From contig NZ_BEWB01000009.1 of the NCBI RefSeq assembly GCF_003112555.1, positions 248,001 through 312,000 of the forward strand: a stretch of 64,000 nt of DNA, in the 5' to 3' direction. How positions within the stretch are numbered: the stretch's first letter is position 1; every line of letters starts with the position of its first letter. Under the pieces are notes generated by a model that was given only the letters and a program-made list of their open reading frames with translations, had not been told where the DNA came from and made no database searches. Below are positions 8,003 through 16,490 of this stretch, one piece after another. Made by a program: the position numbers and the translations under genes. Source of the DNA: Streptomyces coelicoflavus (GTDB lineage: Bacteria > Actinomycetota > Actinomycetes > Streptomycetales > Streptomycetaceae).

Positions 8003-9109
8003 CTACCTGCTGGGGGCGGTGGCGCCCGGCGCGATGTCGTCCGCGTCGGAGGCCGCGAGGACGGTCCGCGCCGCGCGTTGTCCGGCGGCCAGGGCGCCTT
8101 CGATGTGTCCGGCGTGATCGGTGGCCGTCTCGGTCGTCGCCCAGTGCAGCCGGCCGTCGAGAGCCGGCCGCTGGTAGAGGGGGTGGCCGAAGAGCGAGTA
8201 GTCGGCGAGGCGCTGCACGGTGGACGGGGCGGTCCACTCCTCGGTGCTCCAGTCCTGCACGTGCAAAGCGAGGGGGGAGGCGGCGGCCGGGCCGAAGAGC
8301 CGGGCGAGCTGGGCGGTGACGGCCTGCTCGAAGCCGGGGCGGACGGTGCGCGCGTGGGCGAAGCCGAACAGCGCGGCCGGCTCACCGCCGGGCCCGGACA
8401 TGTCGTGGATCTCCTGCAGCGGGCCGGTCCGGCTGAACGCCGCACCGGCCAGACCGTCCTCGCGCCAGAACGCGGTCGGGTAGTGGGCGACGACCTTGAC
8501 GGCCGCGCCCATCCACACCGGGGTGGACTGGGCCAGGCGTACGAGGTCGTCGGGAAACGCGTTGGGGAAGTCGATGCGCTCCAGTGCGAGGGCCGGGGGG
8601 ACGGCCAGGATGACGTGCCCGGTGTGGAGTGTGCCGGTGGGGGTGAGCACGTCGAGGCCGCCGCCTTGGCCTCCGGGGTGGACGGCGGTGGCGGGTGTGC
8701 CCAGCCGCAGGGCCCCGGTGGGAAGTCCGGCGGCAAGGACGGTGGCGAGGCTCTGCGCGCCGGTGGCGAAACGGCGTGACGGGGCGTCGATCAGGTTGCC
8801 GGTGAGACGGCGGGTGCCGGTGGTCTCCTGGAGCATGGTGTCGCCGGAGAGGTGCTGGTCGAAGGTGGCGATGTTACCGCGGGCGGCCAAGGTCCGTACG
8901 CGTTCCTCGCCGTCCCAGAACCAGGTGGCTCCCAGGTCGAGGGCCCGCTCTGGGTGCGCGGCGGGGACGGAGAGCAGGCGGCCGCCGACGCGTTCACGGG
9001 CCTCCAGAACGACGACATCGCGGCCGGCGGCGTGCAGCGCGGTGGCCGCGGCCAGTCCGGACGCGCCGGCGCCGATGACGATGACCTCGTGGGTTTCCTG
9101 GTGGGGCAT
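8003..9109 (-). CDS. Flavin-dependent amine oxidase
   Basis: A 368-residue FAD protein. The dinucleotide-binding motif VIVIGAGASGLAAATALHAA is at the N-terminus and is followed by VVVLEARERVGGR. DLGATWFWDG is the usual Gly-Ala-Thr-Trp segment, and the C-terminal FAD loop is seen around HWATTETATDHAGHIEGAL. The start at 9109 is preferred over an upstream in-frame ATG at 9163 because GGAG lies nine bases before it and the Rossmann strand follows directly. Family: monoamine oxidase/putrescine oxidase type. It probably acts in the cytoplasm on an amine imported or produced by the neighbouring catabolic genes; the substrate is unknown. Confidence 0.85.
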   Translation of the reverse strand: MPHQETHEVIVIGAGASGLAAATALHAAGRDVVVLEARERVGGRLLSVPAAHPERALDLGATWFWDGEERVRTLAARGNIATFDQHLSGDTMLQETTGTRRLTGNLIDAPSRRFATGAQSLATVLAAGLPTGALRLGTPATAVHPGGQGGGLDVLTPTGTLHTGHVILAVPPALALERIDFPNAFPDDLVRLAQSTPVWMGAAVKVVAHYPTAFWREDGLAGAAFSRTGPLQEIHDMSGPGGEPAALFGFAHARTVRPGFEQAVTAQLARLFGPAAASPLALHVQDWSTEEWTAPSTVQRLADYSLFGHPLYQRPALDGRLHWATTETATDHAGHIEGALAAGQRAARTVLAASDADDIAPGATAPSR

Positions 9110-9231
9110 TGTGGCTCCGTTCTGCGCAGACTGAACCCCCGCGGTCGTCGGTGGTTGCGGCATCGGGTGGAAGACGGGGCGGAGTGCCGCCCGCCGCGTG
9201 CCCGGGGCGCGCGGCGTGGCGATGGGTCCCG

Positions 9232-10260
9232 CTACTCGCCGCCGGAGGTGTCCAGGACGATGCGGAAGCGGGGAGCGCCGGAGCGCAGCCGGGTGACGGC
9301 ATCGTCGGCCTTCTCCAGCGGCATCCGCTCGATCATCGGCCGGACACCCGTGACGACGGCGAAGGCCATGGCCTCTTCCGTCTCGCGCGGGCTGCCGGTC
9401 AGGTGGCCGGTGAGGGTGTGGCCGTTCATGACCAGCCGGGCCGCCGGGACGGTCACGGATCCCGCGTCGACGCCGACGAGGATGAGCTGCCCGTGCGCGC
9501 GCAGACCGGTGAGCAGTTCGTCCACGGGGGCGGTGGAGGAGGCGGTGCAGACGATGAGGTCGGCGCCGCCGAGCTCCTTCAGGGCGGCTCCGGGCGCTCG
9601 GGCGTCGCTGTCGACGTAGTGGTGGGCGCCGAGCTCACGGACGAGGTGCTCGCGGTCGCCGCCGCGTGCGACGGCCACGGTCTCGTACCCGAGCTTCGCG
9701 GCGAACTGGACGGCGAGGTGGCCCAGGCCGCCGATCCCGAAGACGGCGACCCGTCCTCCGGCGCGGATGCCGGCCTTGCGGATCGCGTTGAAGGTCGTCA
9801 CCCCGGCGCAGCCGAAGGGGGCGGCGTCGAAGAGGTCGAGGCCGTCGGGGATGCGGGCGAGCGCGTCGGCGGGGACGGTGATGCTCTGCGCCCAGCCGCC
9901 CGGGTAGGACAGGCCGGGGATCCTGCGTTCGGCGCAGTGGACGACGTCGCCGGTGCGGCAGTACGCGCAGTGTCCGCAGCTGCCTCCGAACCAGCCGACG
10001 GCCACCCGGTCGCCGGCCGCCCAGCCCTCGACCGTGTCGCCGGTCTCGGCGATGACACCGGCGACCTCGTGGCCGGGGGTGACGGGGAAGGCGGTGTCCT
10101 CGCCGGTGGCTGCGGCTGTGCCGATGTCGGCGTTGCACACGCCGCTCGCCACCACCGATACGCGGACCCACCCGGCAGGAGGCGGGACCGTCTCGGCCGC
10201 CTCCGGGTGCAGAGGCCCGCGGGGCTCGGTCACGACCACGGTCATGGCGCTGTCCGACAT
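9232..10260 (-). CDS. Zinc-dependent alcohol dehydrogenase (MDR family)
   Basis: A 342-residue medium-chain dehydrogenase. The catalytic zinc ligands appear as SGVCNADIG (Cys), TPGHEVAG (His-Glu) and the late Cys of PFGCAGVTTFNA. The structural zinc loop is CGHCAYCRTGDVVHC with four cysteines. The NAD(P) Rossmann motif is VFGIGGLGHLAVQFA. The ATG at 10260 follows GGAAGG. The gene is divergent from the LysR regulator, with a LysR-box dyad between them, so it is the most likely direct target. It resembles the AdhP/AdhT branch acting on primary alcohols or aldehydes. Confidence 0.9.
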   Translation of the reverse strand: MSDSAMTVVVTEPRGPLHPEAAETVPPPAGWVRVSVVASGVCNADIGTAAATGEDTAFPVTPGHEVAGVIAETGDTVEGWAAGDRVAVGWFGGSCGHCAYCRTGDVVHCAERRIPGLSYPGGWAQSITVPADALARIPDGLDLFDAAPFGCAGVTTFNAIRKAGIRAGGRVAVFGIGGLGHLAVQFAAKLGYETVAVARGGDREHLVRELGAHHYVDSDARAPGAALKELGGADLIVCTASSTAPVDELLTGLRAHGQLILVGVDAGSVTVPAARLVMNGHTLTGHLTGSPRETEEAMAFAVVTGVRPMIERMPLEKADDAVTRLRSGAPRFRIVLDTSGGE

Positions 10261-10288
10261 GGTGCCTTCCGTTCCGAACGACGATGCT

Positions 10289-10305
10289 CATAGCTGCTGG
10301 TTATG
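10289..10305. promoter_or_regulatory. Putative LysR-type operator in the adh-lysR gap
   Basis: The dyad CATA-N9-TATG contains ATA-N9-TAT and lies between the divergent alcohol dehydrogenase and LysR genes. It has the length and A/T-ended symmetry of LysR-regulator boxes (T-N11-A), and stands out in GC-rich sequence. A second ATA-N9-TAT dyad lies past the end of the LysR gene at 11279-11295. Confidence 0.55.
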
Positions 10306-10382
10306 CTGAATTGGCGGGAGACCCACCGTAGGCAGAGAAATCGCAGCCGGGTAGAGGACATCAGTGAATGGAGCGATAAGCC

Positions 10383-11276
10383 GTGGCTATGGCAACGGAT
10401 CGCCTTAATCTCGAAGGGCTCCGCTATGCGCAGGCGGTGGCGGAGACCAAGTCGTTCAGCGCCGCCGCGAGAGCGTACGGGGTGACGCAGCCCGCACTGT
10501 CGAACGGGATCGCCAAGCTGGAGGAGCGCCTGGGCGGCAAGCTGTTCGAGCGGTCGCCGCGCGGCGTGACGCAGACCGCGTTCGGCGTCAAGATCCTACC
10601 GCTGATCGAGCGGGCCCTGGCCGCGCTCGACGCCGTCGGGGCGGAGGCCCGGCGCCTGACCGAATCCGGTGAGCAGAAGATCCGCATGGGCGTCTCGCCG
10701 TTGATCGGCTCACACCTGGTCGCCCGCGCGTTCAGCATGGTCCAGGGCCTTCCCACGCCGAGGGACCTGGTGCTGCGCGAGGCGAACATGCAGGAGCTGC
10801 GGGAATGCCTGCTGGCCGGCCAGCTCGACATCATCCTGATCCCGGCCGTGGCGGCGATGCCCCGCTTCGAGCACCGGGTCATCGACGTCGAGCCGATGGT
10901 CGTCGTCACTCCCGACGCGGCGGAGGCAACCCCCGTCGAACTCGCGGAGGCCGGCAAGGAGCAGTTCATCCTCGTCCCCGACACCTGCGGCCTGACCACC
11001 TTCACCACGCAGCTCTTCCAGGCGCACGAGATGCCGCTGAACACCTATCCGGGCGAGGCCGCCAGCTACCGGGTCCTGGAGGACTGGACGAAGCTCGGCC
11101 TGGGCTCGGCGATGGTCCCCCGCTCCAAGCTCACCTCGCCCGACGTCTGCCACCGCCCCCTGCACGACCGGGGCCGCGAAGTGCAGATCTCCTTCGAAGC
11201 GGTCTGGAGCGCCGACTCCCCGCTCGCCGAGGACCTGCTCCGCCTCGCCGACAGCCTCGCGGCCGGCCGCTCCTAA
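10383..11276 (+). CDS. LysR-family transcriptional regulator
   Basis: A 297-residue LTTR. The N-terminal winged helix (about residues 5-65) reads LRYAQAVAETKSFSAAARAY, then GVTQPALSNGIAKLEERLGG and KLFERSPRGV. The C-terminal effector domain begins near residue 92 (KIRMGVSPLIGSHLVARAF). The GTG at 10383 is chosen because TGGAG lies nine bases upstream; the ATG at 10389 is too far from that site. It is divergent from the alcohol dehydrogenase and upstream of the ABM-DinB-CMD-SDR genes. Dyads in front of both suggest it controls both directions. The inducer is unknown; a relation to OxyR- or CynR-like members cannot be decided. Confidence 0.9.
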   Translation: MAMATDRLNLEGLRYAQAVAETKSFSAAARAYGVTQPALSNGIAKLEERLGGKLFERSPRGVTQTAFGVKILPLIERALAALDAVGAEARRLTESGEQKIRMGVSPLIGSHLVARAFSMVQGLPTPRDLVLREANMQELRECLLAGQLDIILIPAVAAMPRFEHRVIDVEPMVVVTPDAAEATPVELAEAGKEQFILVPDTCGLTTFTTQLFQAHEMPLNTYPGEAASYRVLEDWTKLGLGSAMVPRSKLTSPDVCHRPLHDRGREVQISFEAVWSADSPLAEDLLRLADSLAAGRS

Positions 11277-11278
11277 GC

Positions 11279-11295
11279 CATACGCACTGCTTATA
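11279..11295. promoter_or_regulatory. Second putative LysR-type operator
   Basis: CATA-N9-TATA, again ATA-N9-TAT, starts three bases after the LysR stop and about 130 bp before the next forward gene. It shares the end sequences and exact spacing of the dyad at 10289-10305. This position would let the same regulator control the downstream forward gene set. Confidence 0.5.
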
Positions 11296-11407
11296 TCCCG
11301 ATTCAGCGAAGTCCTCTACCGGACCTTGACGGGAATGCCTAACGTGGCAGCCACGTTGCGGAAACCGCCGCATCGCCCTCTCCCTGTCAATCGAGTGAGG
11401 CATAACC

Positions 11408-11689
11408 ATGGCGTATCTTCAGATCACCTTGCAGGTCGACCCGGCCCACCGCGCCGCGGCCGCGGGCGTGTACGAGAAGTACAAGCAGCCGTTCCTCGAC
11501 ACCGTCCCCGGCGCCACCGGCAAGGAACTCCTCCTCCGCGACGAGGACGTCCAGGTTCTCCACGGCTTCCGGGACGTCGCCGACGCCAAGGCGTACCTGA
11601 CCAGCGAGCTGTTCACCCGCGATGTCGTCGGCGGCCTGTTCCCATTGCTGAAGGCCGACCCCGACGTGCGCGTCTACGACATCGCCTGA
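11408..11689 (+). CDS. Small ABM-like (dimeric alpha-beta barrel) protein
   Basis: A 93-residue protein, MAYLQITLQVDPAHRAAAAG..., with a strand-helix-helix-strand pattern and a central LLLRDEDVQVLHGFRDVADA that resembles antibiotic biosynthesis monooxygenase-type dimeric barrels. No catalytic residues can be pointed to. The ATG at 11408 follows GAGG. It heads a forward run (DinB, CMD, SDR) behind the second LysR-type dyad. A role as a small oxygenase or a binding protein is possible; I do not recognise a specific family. Confidence 0.65.
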   Translation: MAYLQITLQVDPAHRAAAAGVYEKYKQPFLDTVPGATGKELLLRDEDVQVLHGFRDVADAKAYLTSELFTRDVVGGLFPLLKADPDVRVYDIA

Positions 11690-11698
11690 GGCCCGGTC

Positions 11699-12232
11699 GT
11701 GCACGAACTCACCGCGCTGCTGCGCGAATACGACCGCGCCCGCGCCTACACCGATGAGCTGTGGAAAGACCTCAGCCCGGACGAGGTGACCTGGCGACCG
11801 CACGAGGACTCCAGCGCGATTGGCTGGCACCTGGGCCATCAGGCCCACGTCGCCCACTTCATGATCCGCAACCTCACCGCCGCCGAGCCCAGCCCCGACC
11901 CGGAGCTGGACGGGCTCATGGACTCGGCGAATCCGGAGAAGTTCCGCGGCGCGCTGCCCACCGTCGAACGGCTCACCACGTTCCGCGACACCGTCGCCGA
12001 ACGCGTGCACGCCCGCATCGGTGACATCGCCGCCGGCCGGGTCGGCGCCCCCACCCAGCTGACCGTCGTCGCCGATCACCTGCTGGTCGCGCTCATCAAC
12101 CACGAGTACCAGCACGACCAGTGGATCAGCGAGGTCCGCGCCGACAACCTCGGCCACGCGCTGCCTCCCGACCCGGCCTCGGACTGGCTCAGCCGCATCG
12201 ACGGCTACCTGGTCTGCAACCCCTACGCCTGA
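11699..12232 (+). CDS. DinB-family protein
   Basis: A 177-residue four-helix DinB/YfiT-type protein. The metal-site histidines are visible in GWHLGHQAHV (residues about 42-51) and NHEYQHDQW (about 133-141), the usual three-His pattern. Start GTG at 11699, ten bases after the upstream stop. Members of this superfamily include thiol-dependent transferases and isomerases (mycothiol, bacillithiol), so a mycothiol-dependent detoxification step is possible beside the CMD and SDR genes. The exact reaction is unknown. Confidence 0.8.
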   Translation: MHELTALLREYDRARAYTDELWKDLSPDEVTWRPHEDSSAIGWHLGHQAHVAHFMIRNLTAAEPSPDPELDGLMDSANPEKFRGALPTVERLTTFRDTVAERVHARIGDIAAGRVGAPTQLTVVADHLLVALINHEYQHDQWISEVRADNLGHALPPDPASDWLSRIDGYLVCNPYA

Positions 12233-12329
12233 CCGCCTGCGCCTCTGTCCAGGTGAAGCCGGCAGCAATTTCGACACCGGCACGACCCGATCCTTCATCG
12301 TGGGCCGGTGCACCATCAAGGAGCACAAC

Positions 12330-12861
12330 GTGAGTGATGTGCGAGTCACCCCCTGGCAGGACGACACTCTCCCCGCGCCCCCGCCCGAACTGCTCGCGGG
12401 AATGAATGAAGGCGCGCAGGCCGGGAGGTGAGCTGATCGGCATCGACCGTGTCCTGCTGAAGAGCGTTCCGCTCGCAACAGGATGGAACGGGCTGCTGGG
12501 CCGGGTCCGCGCCGAGTTCGAACTGCCGCTGGAGTACCGCGAACTGATCATGCTGCGCGTGGCCGTGCTCAACCGCGCCGAGTTCGAGTGGGGCGTGCAC
12601 CACCCGGCATACCTGCGGGCCGGCGGCACCGAAGAGAAGTGCGAAGCCCTCAAGGGAGATGCCGCGGACAGCGGCCTCTTCGACAAGGAAGAGCTCGCCC
12701 TGCTCGCCCTGACCGATCAGTCCACCCGACGGGTCGAAGTCGATGCCGACGTCATCGAAGAGGTCAAGCGCCTGTTCGGTGAAGCCCGGACGGTCGAAGC
12801 GGTCGCCACCGTCGCGGCCTACAACATGGTCTCGCGCTTCCTGGTCGCACTGGCCATCTGA
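12330..12861 (+). CDS. Carboxymuconolactone decarboxylase-family protein with 5' frameshift
   Basis: The conserved body is in one frame from 12406 (MKARRPGGELIGIDRVLL to LVALAI): an AhpD/CMD-like helical protein with YRELIMLRVAVLN and EWGVHHPAY, but without the CxxC of AhpD. The best translation start is GTG 12330, six bases after AAGGAG, reading VSDVRVTPWQDDTLPAPPPE then LLAGM, in a different frame that stops at 12429. A tandem ATGA duplication at 12402-12409 separates the two. Removing four bases fuses LLAGM directly to KARRPGG. Either the gene is N-terminally disrupted, with possible restart at ATG 12406, or the assembly has an error. Confidence 0.75.
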
Positions 12862-12995
12862 CACCTCCGGGCGGGGGGGGCCAGAGGGCAACCGGGCACC
12901 GTGGCTACCGGCCCCCACGGTCGGCCCGGTTGCTCCCCGCCTCCTGCCCCCTGCCCCCTGCCCCCTCACGACACCACCTGAAACAGGAGCACCAC

Positions 12996-13778
12996 ATGTC
13001 CAGCAACACCCTCGACTTCACCGGCCAGAAGGTCATCGTCATCGGCGGCACCAGCGGCATGGGCCAGGCCGTCGCGGCCCGCGTCCTCGACGCCGGCGGC
13101 ACCGCCGTCGTCACCGGCCGCACCCAGTCCAGCGCCGACCAGGCCGCCACCGCCCTGTCCTCCCACGGCACGGTTGTCGGCCTGGCCGCCGACCTCACCG
13201 ACCCCGCGGCCGTCGACCGCCTGCGCACCACCCTCACCGAGGTGCACGCCGACGCCACCCTGCTGGTCAACGCCGCCGGCGTCTTCGCCCCCAAGCCCTT
13301 CCTGGAGCACACGGCCGCAGACTACGACCGCTACCAGGACCTCAACCGCGCCTTCTTCTTCCTCACCCAGACCGTCGCCGCCAACATGATCGAGCGCGGC
13401 GCGAAGGGCGCCATCGTCAACATCGGCTCCATGTGGGCCCACCAGGCCGTCGCAGCCACCCCCTCCTCCGCATACTCGATGGCCAAGGCCGCTCTGCACT
13501 CCCTGACCCAGCACCTCGCGATGGAACTCGCCCCGCACGGCATCCGCGCCAACGCCGTCGCCCCCGCCGTCGTGCGCACCCCGATCTACGAAGAGTTCAT
13601 CCCCAGGTCGGAGCTGGACTCCGCGATGGACGGCTTCGACCCCTTCCACCCGATCGGCCGCACCGGCACCGCCGACGACGTCGCCGCCACCGTCGCCTTC
13701 CTCCTGTCCGACCAGACCGACTGGGTCACCGGCGCCATCTGGGACGTCGACGGCGGCGTCATGGCCGGACGCAACTGA
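12996..13778 (+). CDS. SDR-family oxidoreductase
   Basis: A 260-residue classical short-chain dehydrogenase. The cofactor loop is VIGGTSGMGQAVAARV, followed by the adenine-contact region LAADLTDPAAV and the NAAGVFAPKPF strand. The catalytic Ser is in NIGSMWAHQ and the Tyr-Lys pair in AYSMAKAAL. IWDVDGGVMAGRN ends the protein as in FabG-like members. The ATG at 12996 follows CAGGAG. It is the last gene of the run behind the LysR region and probably reduces or oxidises a hydroxyl or carbonyl of the pathway intermediate. Confidence 0.9.
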   Translation: MSSNTLDFTGQKVIVIGGTSGMGQAVAARVLDAGGTAVVTGRTQSSADQAATALSSHGTVVGLAADLTDPAAVDRLRTTLTEVHADATLLVNAAGVFAPKPFLEHTAADYDRYQDLNRAFFFLTQTVAANMIERGAKGAIVNIGSMWAHQAVAATPSSAYSMAKAALHSLTQHLAMELAPHGIRANAVAPAVVRTPIYEEFIPRSELDSAMDGFDPFHPIGRTGTADDVAATVAFLLSDQTDWVTGAIWDVDGGVMAGRN

Positions 13779-13895
13779 CCTGCGGAGTACCTGTCGCAGG
13801 CACTCGCCGGCTGCTACACCGTCGCCGTTACCGCCCCGGCTTCCGCGCGGGGCATCGGGCTCGAGGAGTACCGCCTGGACCTGGCCGCCCTCGTC
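13779..13895 (+). pseudogene. Possible OsmC-family remnant
   Basis: Directly after the SDR stop and in the same frame, the sequence reads PAEYLSQALAGCYTVAVTAP then ASARGIGLEEYRLDL. This resembles the helix with the peroxidatic cysteine of OsmC/Ohr-type proteins (ALAGCxT...AAARGIxLxxxxxxL). It has no start codon, no N-terminal half and no second cysteine, so it is at most a fragment. The frame stays open into the next gene. The match is by eye only. Confidence 0.4.
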
Positions 13896-13991
13896 GAAAA
13901 CCGCCTCGAGAGGCAGGGGCGGGTCGTCGCGGGGACCCGGAGGTCGACCGGATCCGGTCCCATCCTCCCATCAGGCCTAGGATTGCCACTC

Positions 13992-14393
13992 ATGGGCTGC
14001 CTTACCGATGACCTGCCGTTGCTGGAGTTGCTGTGCGCCGCTGACGAAGTGCGGGTCCCTGGCGAACTCGAGTCGTCGCTCCCTCACGAGAACGCTCCCG
14101 ACGCGGTGGTGGACGCCTACGCGATCGACGGCGGCCGGCTACTACTCACTCTTTGGCGCGGCCGGCTGCATGAGGTGATCTACCAGACCCCGGCGGAGTC
14201 CGCGGAGGACGCGGCGCGGCGCAATGACCGACTGTTCGCGCACTACGGACAGGGCGACGGCTGGACCGAGATTCTCGACAACGGTTTCGGCAAGACCTAT
14301 CGCCGTGCCGATCAGCAGCAGTACGCGTTGTGGAGCTACACGATGGACATCACGACCTTCGGCACGATGGACTTCCACCAGGTCAAGTGGTAG
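13992..14393 (+). CDS. Hypothetical protein
   Basis: A 133-residue protein I do not recognise. It is acidic and aromatic-rich (MGCLTDDLPLLELLCAADEV near the N-terminus, TLWRGRLHEVIYQTPA in the middle, MDITTFGTMDFHQVKW at the end), with a likely alpha/beta fold and no signal peptide or membrane segment. The ATG at 13992 is preferred over TTG 13983 because AGGA lies nine bases upstream. The codon pattern is less GC-biased than its neighbours, which may point to a later arrival. Confidence 0.65.
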   Translation: MGCLTDDLPLLELLCAADEVRVPGELESSLPHENAPDAVVDAYAIDGGRLLLTLWRGRLHEVIYQTPAESAEDAARRNDRLFAHYGQGDGWTEILDNGFGKTYRRADQQQYALWSYTMDITTFGTMDFHQVKW

Positions 14394-14704
14394 CCAGTCG
14401 GCGTCGGAGACGACGGCGCCGAAGCGAACACCTGCCAAGCGGGACGCTTCTCCGGCCGGGGCCGCCGGACGGGGGCGTTCGGGGTCTGCGTCGGGCCGGT
14501 CGGCGATATGCACGACAAGGCGTTGACCATGGCCCCGCCCGGTGGACCACCCCAGGGCATGCCCCACCGCTCAACCGAGGAACAGCACACGTGGTACGTC
14601 GAAGCCATAGCAGCAATCCCCGTTCGGTCGTCGTCCTGACCTCGGGTACGGACTGGGGCACCCGTGCCGCCGGGCAGCGGCGGAGCAGTGGGGCCGAGTC
14701 CCCC
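14394..14704. other. 311-bp gap without a recognisable gene
   Basis: No convincing gene is seen. A short forward frame around 14520-14639, containing GMPHRSTEEQHTWYVEAIAA, reads like coding sequence but has no ribosome site or recognisable family. It could be debris of an older gene. Confidence 0.4.
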
Positions 14705-15118
14705 ATGCCCAAGCGACAGCCCGCGAAGATCAAGGCCTTGCAGCAGACCATCAAGGTGGCCCGCGCAGCAATCAGCACGAAGCACTGGAACGAGGCGCGT
14801 TACGCGCTCAGCCGCGCCCGCGCCCTCACCAACGCGCTGCCCGCCAACCTGACCGTTCAGGAACGCGAGCAACTCTCAGCGCTCCGGAAGAAGTACGCGG
14901 CGCGCAACACGCCGGCCGCGAGGAACGCCAAGCAGGCGAAGGCGACACCGGCCAAGCGCCTGGGCGGCAAGAAGGCTGCCCCGAAGAAGTCCGCGGCGAA
15001 GAGCGCCGCCCAGCAGTCGAAGCCCACGCCTGTGCGCGAACTCGGTGACCGTTTCATCAGCCGTGCGTCCCTCGGCTACGGCTCCAAGGACGGGACGAAC
15101 GGATCCCGAGCGCGGTGA
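14705..15118 (+). CDS. Small basic Lys/Ala-rich protein
   Basis: A 137-residue basic protein. Residues about 1-70 form predicted helices (IKALQQTIKVARAAIS, LTVQEREQLSALRKKYAA). The C-terminal half is a lysine-, alanine- and proline-rich tail (KRLGGKKAAPKKSAAKSAA) like those of actinobacterial histone-like proteins, so nucleic acid binding is plausible. The start is uncertain: ATG 14705 gives the complete helical part, but the frame is open upstream to 14330. It converges on the Mrr-type gene, with 10 bp between them. I recognise no specific family. Confidence 0.6.
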   Translation: MPKRQPAKIKALQQTIKVARAAISTKHWNEARYALSRARALTNALPANLTVQEREQLSALRKKYAARNTPAARNAKQAKATPAKRLGGKKAAPKKSAAKSAAQQSKPTPVRELGDRFISRASLGYGSKDGTNGSRAR

Positions 15119-15128
15119 GGGCGTGCCG

Positions 15129-16337
15129 TCAGGCACGTATCCCCAGCTTGAGGGCGGCTTCGCGGGCCTTCTCGTCGGCCAGGGCGATGAGCCGCTTCCG
15201 TCCGCCATGGGTCTGGTACTCCGCCTGGGACTTGCGCAGGAGGACTTCCGCCCGAGCCGTCAGCTGGTGTGCCGCTTTCAGAGCCTTGATGCGGTCCTTC
15301 GTGTACCGGTTGGACGGCAGTGCGTGGAGCTCACTCGTATGCGCACGGACACGAGCGATCAGGCGGAGCACGGTCTGCCGCTGGGCTTCCAGCTCGGCAA
15401 CGCGCTGACTCACTCGCAGGTTCACCGCCTGCCCGCTCCAGGCGGCCGCCCGGTTCCATGCGGGGGCCGGGGCAGGACGAGTCGACAGGCGAGTCGCCGC
15501 CTCGTTCAGCACAGTGATGTGACCGGTTTCCTGCAGGGAGAAGAGCGCGACCCCTCTGTCGTCCGCGAACTGCCGGGCGGCGGCCGTGTAACCGCCGGAC
15601 GCGTAGAACAGCAGATGCTGGTGTGCGTCCGCCACTCCCCGCAGTTCTCGAACGGGGCCGACACCGATCGGCTGGCTGTAGTGCTTCACCTGCGCCACAG
15701 CATCCCGGGCGATCACGTCGATGCCGCCGTCCGCGCTGGCGCCCGTGACCCGCGCGTCGGTGAAGCCGAGACCGAGCATGTGGTCGACTGCGGCGAGCTC
15801 GGCGTCCTGCCAGGTGCGGATGGTTCTCACCCGGTACGCCGTCTCCCGTGGGCCGGTGCCTGTCTCCGCTCGTGGTGGTGACGGTGTCCGACCGGCCGCC
15901 GAACGGTGGGCTCCGGGCATCCACGCGGCGTCGCCGTTGTCCTGCGCGACGCGCGGAGGAACAGAAGGGGTGTCGCCGCCGACGGATCGGCAGGCCTCGT
16001 CCAAAACGCGGGTGGCAGCCGTGGTGAGGGGCTTGAGCTCTATCGCGCCTTCGGGCCCGTCCAGCACGACTGCTCCGACGAACCTGGACGGACTCCCGCC
16101 CCGCAGTGCGGTGAGGGGGCGGCGCAGTTCCATGTGTTCGATCTTGAAGGTGCCGCGCCACAGGAGGAGCCGTCCAGCGGTCAGTGCGCCGTGGAACCGA
16201 AGGGTGGTGAACAGCAGATCGACCCGTTCGGCGGGGGCCAGACGCGTCAACAGCTCTTCGGCCTGCGGTGAGTTGCTCGTCCAGCCGCTGCCACGAAGGG
16301 CGGCGGAGGTGCGTGGGTCGCTGCGGAGACTTGACAC
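15129..16337 (-). CDS. Mrr-type restriction endonuclease-like protein
   Basis: A 402-residue protein with a PD-(D/E)xK nuclease core of the Mrr_cat type at about residues 185-265: ADGGIDVIARDAVAQVKHYS supplies the catalytic Asp and the QxK variant usual in Mrr, followed by GPVRELRGVADAH and LLFYASGGYTAAARQFA. The N-terminal 150 residues look like a separate small domain (EELLTRLAPAERVDLLFTTL). The C-terminal 100 residues are a predicted coiled coil. Start GTG 16337 gives MSSLRSDPRT; the ribosome site is weak. Mrr enzymes cut modified DNA, so a type IV restriction role is likely; DNA repair is an alternative. Confidence 0.75.
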   Translation of the reverse strand: MSSLRSDPRTSAALRGSGWTSNSPQAEELLTRLAPAERVDLLFTTLRFHGALTAGRLLLWRGTFKIEHMELRRPLTALRGGSPSRFVGAVVLDGPEGAIELKPLTTAATRVLDEACRSVGGDTPSVPPRVAQDNGDAAWMPGAHRSAAGRTPSPPRAETGTGPRETAYRVRTIRTWQDAELAAVDHMLGLGFTDARVTGASADGGIDVIARDAVAQVKHYSQPIGVGPVRELRGVADAHQHLLFYASGGYTAAARQFADDRGVALFSLQETGHITVLNEAATRLSTRPAPAPAWNRAAAWSGQAVNLRVSQRVAELEAQRQTVLRLIARVRAHTSELHALPSNRYTKDRIKALKAAHQLTARAEVLLRKSQAEYQTHGGRKRLIALADEKAREAALKLGIRA

Positions 16338-16490
16338 CGGATCATCTTGCCTCAGGTCCCGGCGCACAGCGTAGGCCGCGGCCCGGACGCGTGGACAGGA
16401 GTGGCTCGTCGGCCGGTGCGCCCAGCGGGTCGACGCGTCGGCGAAGATGGTCTCGTCCACCGTCCACGCCAGCGAGGAGTCTTCGCGCAG

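Noticed and set aside
14520..14639. Short coding-like frame with GMPHRSTEEQHTWYVEAIAA
   Set aside because: No ribosome site, no recognised family and atypical codon use; kept only as a note on the gap.
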